Notes: generated by a model not told the origin, from the sequence alone. 20,110 nucleotides of DNA from an uncultured Flavobacterium sp. (GCF_937967675.1 NZ_CALBSN010000014.1:1-20110), one strand, 5' to 3'; shown: positions 5,715 to 14,193, counted from the stretch's first letter. Program-made: numbers and translations.

Positions 5715-6371
5715 TTAATCTATTTTCATTTCCGGAATATCTCCTTCTATGATTAAATTAGCTTCTGTTGCTTTGATGATGTCTTCAACTGAAACCCCTG
5801 GTGCGCGTTCTAACAATTTGAATCCTTTTGGTGTGATTTCTAAAACCGCTAATTCCGTAACGACTTTTTTCACACACCCAACACCGGTTAAAGGAAGCGT
5901 ACATTTTTTCAATATTTTCGATTCTCCAGCTTTGTTAACATGCATCATGGCTACGATAATATTTTCTGCCGAAGCTACTAAATCCATAGCGCCACCCATT
6001 CCTTTTACCATTTTTCCTGGGATTTTCCAGTTGGCAATATCTCCGTTTTCAGAAACTTCCATTGCTCCTAAAATCGTTAAATCTACTTTTTGCGCACGAA
6101 TCATTCCGAAACTAAATGCTGAATCAAAGAAACTTGCTCCAGGTAAAGTTGTAATGGTTTGTTTTCCTGCGTTGATGATATCGGCATCTTCTTCTCCTTC
6201 AAAAGGGAAAGGTCCCATGCCTAAAACTCCATTTTCCGATTGAAATTCAACTGAAATATCCGTGCGAACATAATTGGCAACTAAAGTTGGGATTCCGATT
6301 CCTAAGTTTACATAGTAACCGTCTTTCACTTCTTGTGCTATTCTTTTTGCTATATCTTCTTTTGATAACAT
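5715..6371 (-). CDS. scoB: 3-oxoacid CoA-transferase, subunit B
   Basis: A 218-residue beta subunit of a family I CoA-transferase. With subunit A it moves CoA from succinyl-CoA to acetoacetate (ketone-body and fatty-acid/leucine breakdown). The family signature SENG is present as QSENGVLGMGP (44-54) and supplies the catalytic glutamate Glu46, which forms the CoA thioester intermediate. Other conserved stretches are GYYVNLGIGIPTLVANYV near the start and KMVKGMGGAMDLV near the middle. It follows scoA after 40 bases that contain a short dispersed repeat. The substrate could also be another 3-oxoacid; the pairing with a 232-aa A subunit favours SCOT. Confidence 0.92.
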   Translation of the reverse strand: MLSKEDIAKRIAQEVKDGYYVNLGIGIPTLVANYVRTDISVEFQSENGVLGMGPFPFEGEEDADIINAGKQTITTLPGASFFDSAFSFGMIRAQKVDLTILGAMEVSENGDIANWKIPGKMVKGMGGAMDLVASAENIIVAMMHVNKAGESKILKKCTLPLTGVGCVKKVVTELAVLEITPKGFKLLERAPGVSVEDIIKATEANLIIEGDIPEMKID

Positions 6372-6385
6372 AATTCTTTCTTTTT

Positions 6386-6411
6386 ACTGAACACTAAAAA
6401 CTGAACACTGA
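6386..6411. repeat. ACTGAACAC direct repeats between scoA and scoB
   Basis: Two copies of ACTGAACAC separated by TAAAAA occupy most of the 40-base gap between the two subunit genes. The same motif occurs three times at 4380-4412. It is the only non-coding sequence between the two cistrons. Confidence 0.5.
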
Positions 6412-7110
6412 TTACTTTTGACGAAAAGTTCTTTGCTCAATTCTTTTTTCAAATTTCTCACCTTGGAAAATACGGTTTACCATAATTCCTGGAATGTGAA
6501 TTTCGTTTGGATTTAAAGTTCCTGCTGGTACTAATTCTTCAACCTCAGCGATAGTGATTTTTGCAGCACCTGCCATACAAGCGTTGAAATTACGAGCTGT
6601 TCCTTTGAAAATAAGATTTCCAGCTTCGTCACCTTTCCAAGCTTTTACGATTGAAAAATCAGCTTTGTACGCCAATTCCATTACGTGCATTTTTCCGTTG
6701 AATTCACGTGTTTCTTTTCCTTCAGCTACTTCTGTTCCGTAACCTGCTGGGGTAAAGAATGCTGGAATTCCGGCTTGTGCAGCACGACATTTTTCAGCTA
6801 AAGTTCCTTGAGGTGTTAATTCCACATCTAATTCACCTGAAAGCATTTGACGTTCGAACTCTGCATTTTCTCCTACATAAGAAGAAATCATTTTTTTGAT
6901 TTGACGTTTTTGTAATAACAATCCCAATCCGAAATCATCCACACCTGCATTGTTAGAAATACAAGTTAGATTGGTTACATTTTTGCGAACTAATTCAGCA
7001 ATACTATTTTCAGGAATACCACAAAGACCAAAACCACCTAACATGATGGTTTGTCCGTCTTGAATTCCTTCCAACGCTTCTTGAACGTTATTTACTTTTC
7101 TAGAAATCAT
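6412..7110 (-). CDS. scoA: 3-oxoacid CoA-transferase, subunit A
   Basis: A 232-residue alpha subunit pairing with the B subunit encoded next. The glycine-rich CoA-transferase signature GGFGLCGIPE is at 25-34. Further typical stretches are TCISNNAGVDDFGLG (49-63), the FFTPAGYGTEVAEG region near 118-131, and AKITIAEVEELV near 183-194. The protein is full length. Its start lies 18 bases past the stop of the PBP1A gene with no promoter-like box in the gap, so it is probably read through from the ricT-gldH-PBP1A message. That combination of cell-wall and catabolic genes looks positional and does not by itself suggest a shared function. Confidence 0.92.
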   Translation of the reverse strand: MISRKVNNVQEALEGIQDGQTIMLGGFGLCGIPENSIAELVRKNVTNLTCISNNAGVDDFGLGLLLQKRQIKKMISSYVGENAEFERQMLSGELDVELTPQGTLAEKCRAAQAGIPAFFTPAGYGTEVAEGKETREFNGKMHVMELAYKADFSIVKAWKGDEAGNLIFKGTARNFNACMAGAAKITIAEVEELVPAGTLNPNEIHIPGIMVNRIFQGEKFEKRIEQRTFRQK

Positions 7111-7128
7111 ATTTTGGTTTGTTGTTGT

Positions 7129-9420
7129 TTATAATCCGAATTCGTCCATATTAGGTTCATCTGTTGGAACCGCTGTTGAATCAACAACTTTTTTAGGTGT
7201 CCAACAATCTACTTTAATTTTTAAATCATCTGGACGTTCAAATGGTTCTTTTGACACATCTAAATCGCTATCTGCATAACATTTCTTCATAAAAATTCCC
7301 CAAATTGGTAATGCAGTTGTAGCACCTTGCCCCATATGAGTAGATTTAAAATGCGCTGCTCTATCTTCATTTCCAACCCAAATTCCAGCTGCCAAATTTG
7401 GCACCATTCCAATAAACCAACCATCTGAGTTGTTTTGAGACGTTCCTGTTTTTCCTGCAATTGGATTCCCAAAACTATAATCGTATTGTATAAATCCACC
7501 ACCGCCCCATTTTAATCGAGCTCCAGTTCCTGATTGCGTTACTCCTTCCATCAATTTTATAACGGCATAAGCCACATCTTTATTAACCACATCTTTTGTA
7601 ACTGGCATTGGTTGATCAATTACTACTCCGTTTTTGTCTTCAATTTTAATGATAAAATTAGGTTTTACATAAACCCCTTGATTAGCAAATGTACTCATAG
7701 CACCTACCATTTCTTCAACCGTAATATCTACGGCTCCTAATGCAATGGATGGCTGAACTGGAATTTTTGAGGTAATTCCTAATTCTTTCGCCATATCAGC
7801 AACAGCTTGAGGTCCAACTTTATCAATTAATTTTGCTGATACTGTATTTACAGAATTAGCTAGTGCTTTTTGAAGTGTTATGGTTCCTCTGTAATTTCCA
7901 TCAGAATTTTTTGGAGACCAATCGGCATCAATTCCCCATTTTCCTTTTGGCATCGTGAAATAACTGTCGATGATAGAATCACATGGCGACATTTGTAATT
8001 GTTCAATAACCGTTGCATATACAAATGGTTTGAATGTTGAACCTACTTGTCTTGCTCCTTGACCTACGTGATCGTATTGGAAATATTTGTAGTTAACTCC
8101 TCCTACCCAAGCTTTAATATGACCTGTACGAGGTTCCATAGCCATCATTCCAGTTTGCAAGAAATGCTTGTAATAAATGATGGAATCTCTAGGTGTCATA
8201 ATCGTATCTCTTTCACCATTATAAGTAAAAATCTTCATTTTTGCTGGTACCGAAAACGATTTGACAATTTCATCTTCCGTTTTTCCATTCAAATCCATTT
8301 TTCTCCATCGCTCTGAATTTTTCATCGCTTGGTTCATGATTTGTTGGGTTTGTTCTGGAGTAATATCAACAAAGGGAGCGTTTTCTTGGTCTTTCTTGCC
8401 TTCGAAAAATTCTTTTTGAAGATTTTTAAGATGTTCATAAACTGCCTCCTCAGCATATTGTTGCATTTTGGAGTCAATAGTCGTGTAGATTTTTAAACCA
8501 TCACGGTACAAATCATATTCGGTTCCGTCGGGTTTTAAATGGTCTTTCACCCATTTTTTCATATAATCTCTTAAATATTCTCTAAAGTAAGTAGCGCTAC
8601 CTTCTGAGTGGCTTTCTGGTTTGAAATCTAGTTTTACAGGTAGTTTGCTCAACTCAGCCTTTTTAGATTCCGAAATGACGCCATTTTTTACCATTTGTCC
8701 TAAAACCGTATTTCTTCTATCCAAAACTAATTGTGCTCTTTTTTTACGATTTGGATTGTAAAGCGATGGATTTTTAAGCATTCCAACAAACAAAGCCGAT
8801 TCTTCAATAGTTAAATCTTTTGGTTCTTTGTTCATGTAAATTTTAGCTGCTGAACGAATTCCAACTGCTCCATTTACAAAGTCAACTTGATTTAAATATA
8901 ATGCGATGATTTCTTGCTTGGTGTACTGACGTTCCAAACGAATGGCAATAATCCATTCTTTTACTTTTTGAATTACCCTAAATAAAATGAATTTAGAACC
9001 TTCTCCATGGAATAAGTTTTTAGCTAACTGCTGGGTTAACGTACTTGCTCCTCCATCTCTACCTAATCGAACAACAGCACGTAAAGTTCCTTTGGCATCG
9101 ATTCCTGAATGTTCATAAAAACGTTCATCTTCTGTAGCCACCAAAGCTTTCACTAAATGCTGTGGAAGTTCATGGTATTTCACAGGTGTTCTGTTTTCTT
9201 TAAAAAATTTTCCAATAACAACTCCATCTGAAGAAATAATTTCAGTTGCTACATTTGAATCTGGATTTTCCAAATCATCAAATGAAGGCATCTTTCCAAA
9301 AAATCCCCAAGACGCAAAAAGGAATAATAAAATTACTCCTAAAAATCCGTAGGCAAATAATTGCCAAAATTTTCTTTTATACTCTGAAAAATCTTCTGTA
9401 TTTGCTTTTTTAGTAGCCAT
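7129..9420 (-). CDS. Class A penicillin-binding protein (PBP1A type)
   Basis: A 763-residue bifunctional peptidoglycan synthase. The cytoplasmic tail (1-18) is followed by one membrane helix (about 19-42). The glycosyltransferase GT51 domain (about 65-245) shows the catalytic EDERFYEHSG (Glu97) and GGASTLTQQLAKN (123-135). The transpeptidase domain (about 420-715) has all three penicillin-binding motifs: STFK (Ser461 nucleophile, Lys464), SVN (523-525), and KTGT (657-660). It polymerises and crosslinks glycan strands in the periplasm. One base separates it from gldH, so expression is linked to a gliding gene. Nothing is missing compared with the family. Confidence 0.95.
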   Translation of the reverse strand: MATKKANTEDFSEYKRKFWQLFAYGFLGVILLFLFASWGFFGKMPSFDDLENPDSNVATEIISSDGVVIGKFFKENRTPVKYHELPQHLVKALVATEDERFYEHSGIDAKGTLRAVVRLGRDGGASTLTQQLAKNLFHGEGSKFILFRVIQKVKEWIIAIRLERQYTKQEIIALYLNQVDFVNGAVGIRSAAKIYMNKEPKDLTIEESALFVGMLKNPSLYNPNRKKRAQLVLDRRNTVLGQMVKNGVISESKKAELSKLPVKLDFKPESHSEGSATYFREYLRDYMKKWVKDHLKPDGTEYDLYRDGLKIYTTIDSKMQQYAEEAVYEHLKNLQKEFFEGKKDQENAPFVDITPEQTQQIMNQAMKNSERWRKMDLNGKTEDEIVKSFSVPAKMKIFTYNGERDTIMTPRDSIIYYKHFLQTGMMAMEPRTGHIKAWVGGVNYKYFQYDHVGQGARQVGSTFKPFVYATVIEQLQMSPCDSIIDSYFTMPKGKWGIDADWSPKNSDGNYRGTITLQKALANSVNTVSAKLIDKVGPQAVADMAKELGITSKIPVQPSIALGAVDITVEEMVGAMSTFANQGVYVKPNFIIKIEDKNGVVIDQPMPVTKDVVNKDVAYAVIKLMEGVTQSGTGARLKWGGGGFIQYDYSFGNPIAGKTGTSQNNSDGWFIGMVPNLAAGIWVGNEDRAAHFKSTHMGQGATTALPIWGIFMKKCYADSDLDVSKEPFERPDDLKIKVDCWTPKKVVDSTAVPTDEPNMDEFGL

Positions 9421-9421
9421 A

Positions 9422-9919
9422 CTATTTTATTTTTTCAATTCTTAATCCTAACTCTGTAATTCCTTTAAGTTCTGAGACGCCATCCACTTTCCCAGTTTCT
9501 CTCACCGCCTGAACCACCTCAACATTGTATTTTCCAGCTCTCTTGAACTTAAAATTTTCCAAATACCACAATTTGCTTTCTTTCACATCAGAAAAACCTT
9601 CACCTAACAAAGTTCCATCTGGATTTGCCATTAAATACTCTAACGTATCCACTTTAATTGTTGGCTTTTGTCCAGGCTCTTTCATGGTTACAATCAAATA
9701 CATATTGCTAAACGGATAATCATTATTGTTTCTCACATTTAAAAACAAGTGATACGGATTCACTGTGTCTTTTTGTTCAAATGTAAAACGCAAAGTGTCT
9801 GATTTTTTCCAAGAACCATCTAACTCTTTGTATTCGCTAAAGAATTGCTTTTCATCACAAGAGAAAAAAAGCATTGTTATCATCAGTAATCCAATGAATT
9901 TACTCTTTTTTTGGTGCAT
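9422..9919 (-). CDS. gldH: Gliding motility lipoprotein GldH
   Basis: A 165-residue lipoprotein required for gliding in Flavobacterium. I choose the ATG at 9919 because it places a clean signal (MHQKKSKFIGLLMITMLFFSC) with the lipidated Cys at 21. The longer frame from 9982 would add 21 basic residues that bury the signal. The mature domain shows the GldH pattern: SWKKSDTLRFTFEQKDT, a strand-rich LFLNVRNNNDYPFSNMYL segment, WYLENFKFKRAGKYNVEVVQAVR near the end, and GITELGLRIEK at the C-terminus. The gene start overlaps the ricT 3' end by 20 bases. The order ricT-gldH-PBP is what I recall from other flavobacteria. Confidence 0.9.
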   Translation of the reverse strand: MHQKKSKFIGLLMITMLFFSCDEKQFFSEYKELDGSWKKSDTLRFTFEQKDTVNPYHLFLNVRNNNDYPFSNMYLIVTMKEPGQKPTIKVDTLEYLMANPDGTLLGEGFSDVKESKLWYLENFKFKRAGKYNVEVVQAVRETGKVDGVSELKGITELGLRIEKIK

Positions 9920-11063
9920 TTTTAAAATTTGAAGGTTTACGTTTTTTGTTTTTATTGTTTTTCTTCTTCTTAGGTTGGTCAAAACGAGTTAAACTATCTT
10001 GTCCTACCACATTTTCGAATTTTTTCTCTACTTCTTGAGTGCTTTCTACCACATAATCTTCTAAGGCAGCTACTTTCTCTTTCTTTTTATTAATTGCAAC
10101 AATTTCTTTTACTTTTGATACGGGTAAAACCAACCATTGTGCTGGTGCATTGGCATAAGCAAACCACATAATTTCTTTGAAAATATCTACTTTTTGGCAA
10201 TATGCATCTCCTTTTTCGGTATATAACTTGGTATCCATATCTGGAAAATCTTTTAGAGCATCCAAATACGTATCCAATTCATAATTCAAACAACACTTTA
10301 ATTTACCGCATTGCCCCGCTAATTTTTGTGGATTTAATGATAATTGTTGGTAACGCGCTGCCGAAGTATTGACACTTCTAAAATCGGTTAACCAAGTAGA
10401 ACAACACAACTCTCTTCCGCAAGAACCAATTCCTCCCAAACGAGCAGCTTCTTGACGAAAACCTACTTGCTTCATTTCGATTCTAATCTTGAATTCTTGT
10501 GCAAATTCTTTAATCAATTGACGGAAATCTACACGATCATTTGCGGTGTAATAAAACGTGGCTTTTGAACCATCGCCTTGAAATTCTACATCCGAAATTT
10601 TCATTTCTAACTTCAAATGAATAGCGATTTCACGAGCTCGCATACGAACCGATTCTTCTTTATTTCGAGCTTCAGTCCAAATATCAATATCGCGTTGTGA
10701 TGCTTTCCTGTAGATTTTAGCTAGTTCCTTATCGGGATTTTCGCCTTTCTTTTTCATTTGAATTTTTACCAATTCGCCTGTCAAAGTTACAATTCCGATG
10801 TCGTGTCCTGGTGAAGCTTCAGTAGCGACAATATCTCCAATAGCTAAAGTTAGCTTTTCTGTATTTCTAAAAAATTCTTTTCTTCCGTTTTTAAAACGAA
10901 TTTCAGCCGCATCAAATGGTTCTTGACCACCTGGCAACGTCATATTTGACAACCAATCGAAAACCGAAAGTTTGTTGCAGCTATCGGTGCCACAAGTCCC
11001 GTTATTATTACATCCTTTTGGTGTGCCGTCTTTAGCACCCGTGGAACAGTTCGTACATGCCAT
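9900..11063 (-). CDS. ricT: RicT/PSP1 family iron-sulfur regulatory protein
   Basis: A 387-residue PSP1-domain protein. The ATG at 11063 is preferred over one at 11156: the shorter product begins MACTNCSTGA, and the longer start would lie inside the -33 promoter box. The Cys-rich head (C3, C6, C18, C24, C29) precedes the PSP1 region (about 116-201), then two Cys clusters: SCGRELCC (214-221) and QCGKLKCC (251-258). In Bacillus, RicT and its partners hold Fe-S clusters and help RNase Y mature mRNA. In Bacteroidota the partners RicA and RicF are not obviously present, so the role is open. A Lys-rich tail (KKKKNNKNKKRK) ends the protein. It heads the gldH-PBP1A operon. Confidence 0.87.
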   Translation of the reverse strand: MACTNCSTGAKDGTPKGCNNNGTCGTDSCNKLSVFDWLSNMTLPGGQEPFDAAEIRFKNGRKEFFRNTEKLTLAIGDIVATEASPGHDIGIVTLTGELVKIQMKKKGENPDKELAKIYRKASQRDIDIWTEARNKEESVRMRAREIAIHLKLEMKISDVEFQGDGSKATFYYTANDRVDFRQLIKEFAQEFKIRIEMKQVGFRQEAARLGGIGSCGRELCCSTWLTDFRSVNTSAARYQQLSLNPQKLAGQCGKLKCCLNYELDTYLDALKDFPDMDTKLYTEKGDAYCQKVDIFKEIMWFAYANAPAQWLVLPVSKVKEIVAINKKKEKVAALEDYVVESTQEVEKKFENVVGQDSLTRFDQPKKKKNNKNKKRKPSNFKNAPKKE

Positions 11064-11124
11064 AATTTTGAATATATGTTGATTGTCCGTTTGTTGGACT
11101 ACGTTTCTAAAATGTTTTTGAGCG

Positions 11125-11157
11125 TAAAGATATTGATTTTTTGTGGAAACTTTCAAA
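11125..11157 (-). promoter_or_regulatory. Candidate promoter of ricT operon
   Basis: Read on the minus strand, TTTG (11157-11154) is followed 21 bases later by TATCTTTA (11132-11125), one mismatch to TAnnTTTG. The position is 61 bases before the ATG at 11063. It sits just downstream of the terminator of the ferredoxin gene, as expected for the start of a new transcription unit. Confidence 0.6.
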
Positions 11158-11177
11158 AATCAATCTCGAAGTTCGCC

Positions 11178-11219
11178 AAAAAGAAAAAACCTATCTCATT
11201 ATAAAACGAAATAGGTTTT
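11178..11219 (-). terminator. Intrinsic terminator of the trhO-trhP-ferredoxin operon
   Basis: AAAACCTAT (11186-11194) and ATAGGTTTT (11211-11219) form a 9-bp perfect stem. On the minus strand the stem is followed by TTTTTTCTTTTT, so it should end leftward transcripts from the ferredoxin gene. It separates that unit from ricT. Confidence 0.75.
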
Positions 11220-11243
11220 CATATAGTATTGTAAAACAAAAAT

Positions 11244-11474
11244 TTAAGTTTCTTTTATGGTAATAATATGCACCGGACAAGCTTTTGCTGCTAATTCACA
11301 ATTTTCAACAATCGTATGGTCAGCCGATTTTAAAGTGTGAAAACCTTTGGCATCAACTGATTTAATTAATACTGATTTTCCGTCTTTTTTGGACATTTGA
11401 AATTGTGCTGGCGCCATTTCAACACAGTAATTGCAACCAATGCATTTGTCTCTTTGAAGCGTAACAACAACCAT
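11244..11474 (-). CDS. Ferredoxin, single [4Fe-4S] type
   Basis: A 76-residue ferredoxin. Cys11, Cys14 and Cys17 (CIGCNYC) with Cys66 in ACPV supply the usual four ligands of one [4Fe-4S] cluster. Cys59 is extra and may form a disulfide or a second site. The second half of a two-cluster ferredoxin is absent, making this the one-cluster form. Its ATG overlaps the trhP stop (TAATG), so the two are translationally coupled. TrhP-type U32 enzymes carry an Fe-S cluster, so this ferredoxin is a good candidate for their electron or cluster partner. That link is inferred from gene order, since no direct evidence is in the sequence. Confidence 0.85.
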   Translation of the reverse strand: MVVVTLQRDKCIGCNYCVEMAPAQFQMSKKDGKSVLIKSVDAKGFHTLKSADHTIVENCELAAKACPVHIITIKET

Positions 11475-12715
11475 TAGTTTTCTACAATTTTATACATTTT
11501 GTCCGATAAACGAATACGGAACGGCACTTTTAAAGTGCAACTATCGCCTTTAGTTGCTTTTTCCGAAGTTACATCATTCACGAAGAAATCTTCTAAAATT
11601 AATTCTTGCGCTCCGGTTGACGGACCCGTAATTAAAATTTTATCACCTTTTTTAATGTCGTAAGCTTCGATTTTGAATTCAGCGATGCTTGATTTTGGGA
11701 AATAATGCATTCCTTTACCCACATATACTTTCTTTTGAGTAGCATTAGAACCTGGATTGTCTGACCATTCGCCTAATTTTTGTCCCAAATAATACCCACT
11801 CCAAAAACCACGATTGTAAACGGTTGCCAAAGCTTCCATCCAAGTATTGATTTTTTCTTTCGTAAACGTTCCTTCATAATACGAATCGATAGCTTCTCGA
11901 TAGGTTTTGATAACGGTTGCTACATAATCTGCTGCTCTTCCGCGACCTTCAATTTTTAATACCTTAATGCCTGAATCAATAACTTGATCTAGAAAATCTA
12001 AAGTACACAAGTCTTTTGGCGACATCATGTATTCGTTATCAATTTCGATTTCAAAACCAGATTCTTGGTCGATAACTGTATATTTTTTACGACAATTTTG
12101 TTTGCAAGCACCACGATTGGCAGAAGAATTATGCGAATGTAAACTCAAATAACATTTCCCTGAAACTGCCATACACAAAGCACCGTGACCAAAGATTTCG
12201 ATTTCTACTAAATTACCACTTGGTCCTTTGATTTGCTCTTTTTCGATGTCATCGGTGATTTTCTTCACTTGGCGTAAACTCAACTCGCGAGACAATACAA
12301 TCGTGTCAGCAAACATCGCATAGAATTTTACGGTTTCGATATTAGTAACATTCAATTGAGTGGAAATATGCACTTCCATTCCCATCGTACGAGCTGTCAT
12401 AATAACTGCTTGGTCAGATGCGATTACCGCCGTAATTCCTGCTTCTTTTGCTTTAGTCAAAAGTGTTTTTACAATCGATAAATCATGATCGTAAATAATA
12501 GTATTTAAAGTTAGATAGGTTCTAACGTTTTTTTCTTTGCAACGACGAGCAATTTCTGGCAAATCGTTTAAAACGAAATTCACCGTTGCACGAGCTCGCA
12601 TGTTTAATTGTTCTACACCAAAATAAATTGAGTCGCAACCATTATCTAAAGCTGCTTGCATCGATTCGAAATTTCCTGCAGGCGCCATTAATTCTATTCT
12701 TCCAGAAGTTGTCAT
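11474..12715 (-). CDS. trhP: U32-family tRNA hydroxylation protein, TrhP type
   Basis: A 413-residue peptidase-U32-family protein. The family signature EIFGHGALCMAVSGKCYLS is at 173-191, and C181, C188, C204, C208 are the likely [4Fe-4S] ligands. TrhP (YegQ) with prephenate makes 5-hydroxyuridine at position 34 of tRNA. The alternative U32 proteins RlhA (rRNA C2501) and the collagenase annotation fit less well by length and by the TrhO neighbour. A separate C-terminal domain (about 328-413, from KKVYVGK to the end) matches the end of the neighbouring TrhO. TAATG overlaps join the gene to trhO and to the ferredoxin gene on either side. Confidence 0.85.
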   Translation of the reverse strand: MTTSGRIELMAPAGNFESMQAALDNGCDSIYFGVEQLNMRARATVNFVLNDLPEIARRCKEKNVRTYLTLNTIIYDHDLSIVKTLLTKAKEAGITAVIASDQAVIMTARTMGMEVHISTQLNVTNIETVKFYAMFADTIVLSRELSLRQVKKITDDIEKEQIKGPSGNLVEIEIFGHGALCMAVSGKCYLSLHSHNSSANRGACKQNCRKKYTVIDQESGFEIEIDNEYMMSPKDLCTLDFLDQVIDSGIKVLKIEGRGRAADYVATVIKTYREAIDSYYEGTFTKEKINTWMEALATVYNRGFWSGYYLGQKLGEWSDNPGSNATQKKVYVGKGMHYFPKSSIAEFKIEAYDIKKGDKILITGPSTGAQELILEDFFVNDVTSEKATKGDSCTLKVPFRIRLSDKMYKIVEN

Positions 12716-14073
12716 TAGCTGATAATTTTAAATAATTTATCGGATAATCTTACTCTAAAAGGCACTTCAAAAGTTACTTTATCGCCAACTTTTGCCGAAG
12801 AACTTTCTGTTCCGTTTACGAACATTTTTTCTAGAACCAATTCTTGATTTCCAGTTGTTGGTCCCGAAATTAGAATGCTGTCACCAACATTTAGTTCTTG
12901 ATTTTCTATAACGAAAAGGCCTACTTGTGCTTTCACATAATAATGTTCGGCTTTACCAAGCAATACTTTTTTTACTTTTATTTTCTGACGAATGTCTTTT
13001 GTTTTTTCTGCTACAGCCAAAGGTTTGTCTGACAATTCACCTGAATGTTTGAATTTTAAATTTTCCGATTTTCCTTTTCGGAACACTTTATTACCCACTT
13101 GTTTTCCTCTACGAAGTTTTACTTGTTCGGCTAATGGCAAATGCGTGATTTCTAAACATTCTGTAGAACAACAATTTTCCATGGCTGCTTTACATTCGTC
13201 ACATTGGATGAACAATAAGTGACAACCATCATTCAAACAATTCGTGTGATTGTCGCAAGGTTTTCCACATTGGTGACATTGCGAAACGATATCATCAGTA
13301 ATCCTTTCGCCTAATCTGTGGTCGAAAACGAAATTCTTTCCAATGAATTTACTTTCCAAACCTTCTTCTTTGATTTGTTTCGCGTAATTAATAATTCCGC
13401 CTTCAAGTTGGAAAACATTTTTAAAACCTTGGTGTTTGAAATACGCCGATGCTTTCTCGCAACGAATTCCTCCGGTGCAATACATTACCAAGTTTTTATC
13501 TTCTTTGAAATCTTTTAATTGTTCGTTAATAATTGGTAACGATTCACGAAAAGTTTCTACATCTGGAGTAATTGCACCTTTAAAATGACCGATTTCACTT
13601 TCGTAATGATTTCTGAAATCTACTACAATCGTGTTTGGATCTTCTAAAATTTGATTGAATTCTTTCGCTTTTAAATGCACTCCGATATTGGTTACGTCAA
13701 ACGTTTCATCGTTTAAACCATCGGCTACAATTTTATCACGGACTTTTACGGTTAGCTTTAGAAATGAATGGTCATCATGTTCTACAGCGACATTCAAACG
13801 AATGCCTCGCATAAAATCATACGCTTCCAAAGTTTCTCTAAAAGCTTCAAAATTTTCTGCTGGAACACTCATTTGAGCATTGATACCTTCTTTGGCTACA
13901 TAGGTTCGACCAAGAGCATCGAGTTTGTTCCATTCGATAAATAAATCGTCGCGAAATTTTTTAGGATCTTCAATTTTGGCATACGCATAGAAAGATAATG
14001 TAAGGCGTTGTTTTCCGGCTTCATCAATTAATTGAGCTCTTTCTTCTGCGCTTAAGGTGTTGTACAGTTGCAT
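12715..14073 (-). CDS. trhO: TrhO rhodanese-type tRNA U34 hydroxylase with extra U32_C-like domain
   Basis: A 452-residue protein. The N-terminal UPF0176 domain (about 1-130) is followed by the rhodanese domain (about 140-235) with loop CTGGIRC (Cys199, Cys205), then a Cys/His-rich segment (C266, C269, C273, C279, C284, C291, C294) that likely binds zinc. TrhO (YceA) oxygen-dependently makes 5-hydroxyuridine at tRNA position 34; E. coli TrhO is about 350 residues. The extra 100 residues consist of a Lys-rich linker and a C-terminal domain (368-452) whose counterpart is the end of TrhP encoded next (328-413). By ungapped hand comparison 44 of 85 residues match. It is the first gene of the trhO-trhP-ferredoxin unit. 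Confidence 0.9.
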   Translation of the reverse strand: MQLYNTLSAEERAQLIDEAGKQRLTLSFYAYAKIEDPKKFRDDLFIEWNKLDALGRTYVAKEGINAQMSVPAENFEAFRETLEAYDFMRGIRLNVAVEHDDHSFLKLTVKVRDKIVADGLNDETFDVTNIGVHLKAKEFNQILEDPNTIVVDFRNHYESEIGHFKGAITPDVETFRESLPIINEQLKDFKEDKNLVMYCTGGIRCEKASAYFKHQGFKNVFQLEGGIINYAKQIKEEGLESKFIGKNFVFDHRLGERITDDIVSQCHQCGKPCDNHTNCLNDGCHLLFIQCDECKAAMENCCSTECLEITHLPLAEQVKLRRGKQVGNKVFRKGKSENLKFKHSGELSDKPLAVAEKTKDIRQKIKVKKVLLGKAEHYYVKAQVGLFVIENQELNVGDSILISGPTTGNQELVLEKMFVNGTESSSAKVGDKVTFEVPFRVRLSDKLFKIIS

Positions 14074-14130
14074 GCTATAAACGTTTAAGTGAGAAATAGG
14101 TTATGAATTCTAAATGGAAGAATTCGGGCA

Positions 14131-14160
14131 CAAAGGTAATAAAATTGATTAAAAATCAAA
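14131..14160 (-). promoter_or_regulatory. Candidate promoter of trhO-trhP-ferredoxin
   Basis: On the minus strand TTTG (14160-14157) is followed after 18 bases by TACCTTTG (14138-14131), a full match to the Bacteroidota pattern. The -7 box ends 57 bases before the trhO ATG. Confidence 0.7.
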
Positions 14161-14193
14161 TCTTTAATAGCCTATCAAAACATATTAACAATT

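Noticed and set aside
9920..9982. Longer gldH start at 9982
   Set aside because: It would add 21 mainly basic residues before the lipoprotein signal. The ATG at 9919 gives a normal signal with Cys at 21.
11064..11156. Longer ricT start at 11156
   Set aside because: It lies in the candidate -33 box. The 31 extra residues look unlike the conserved Cys-rich start beginning MACTNC.
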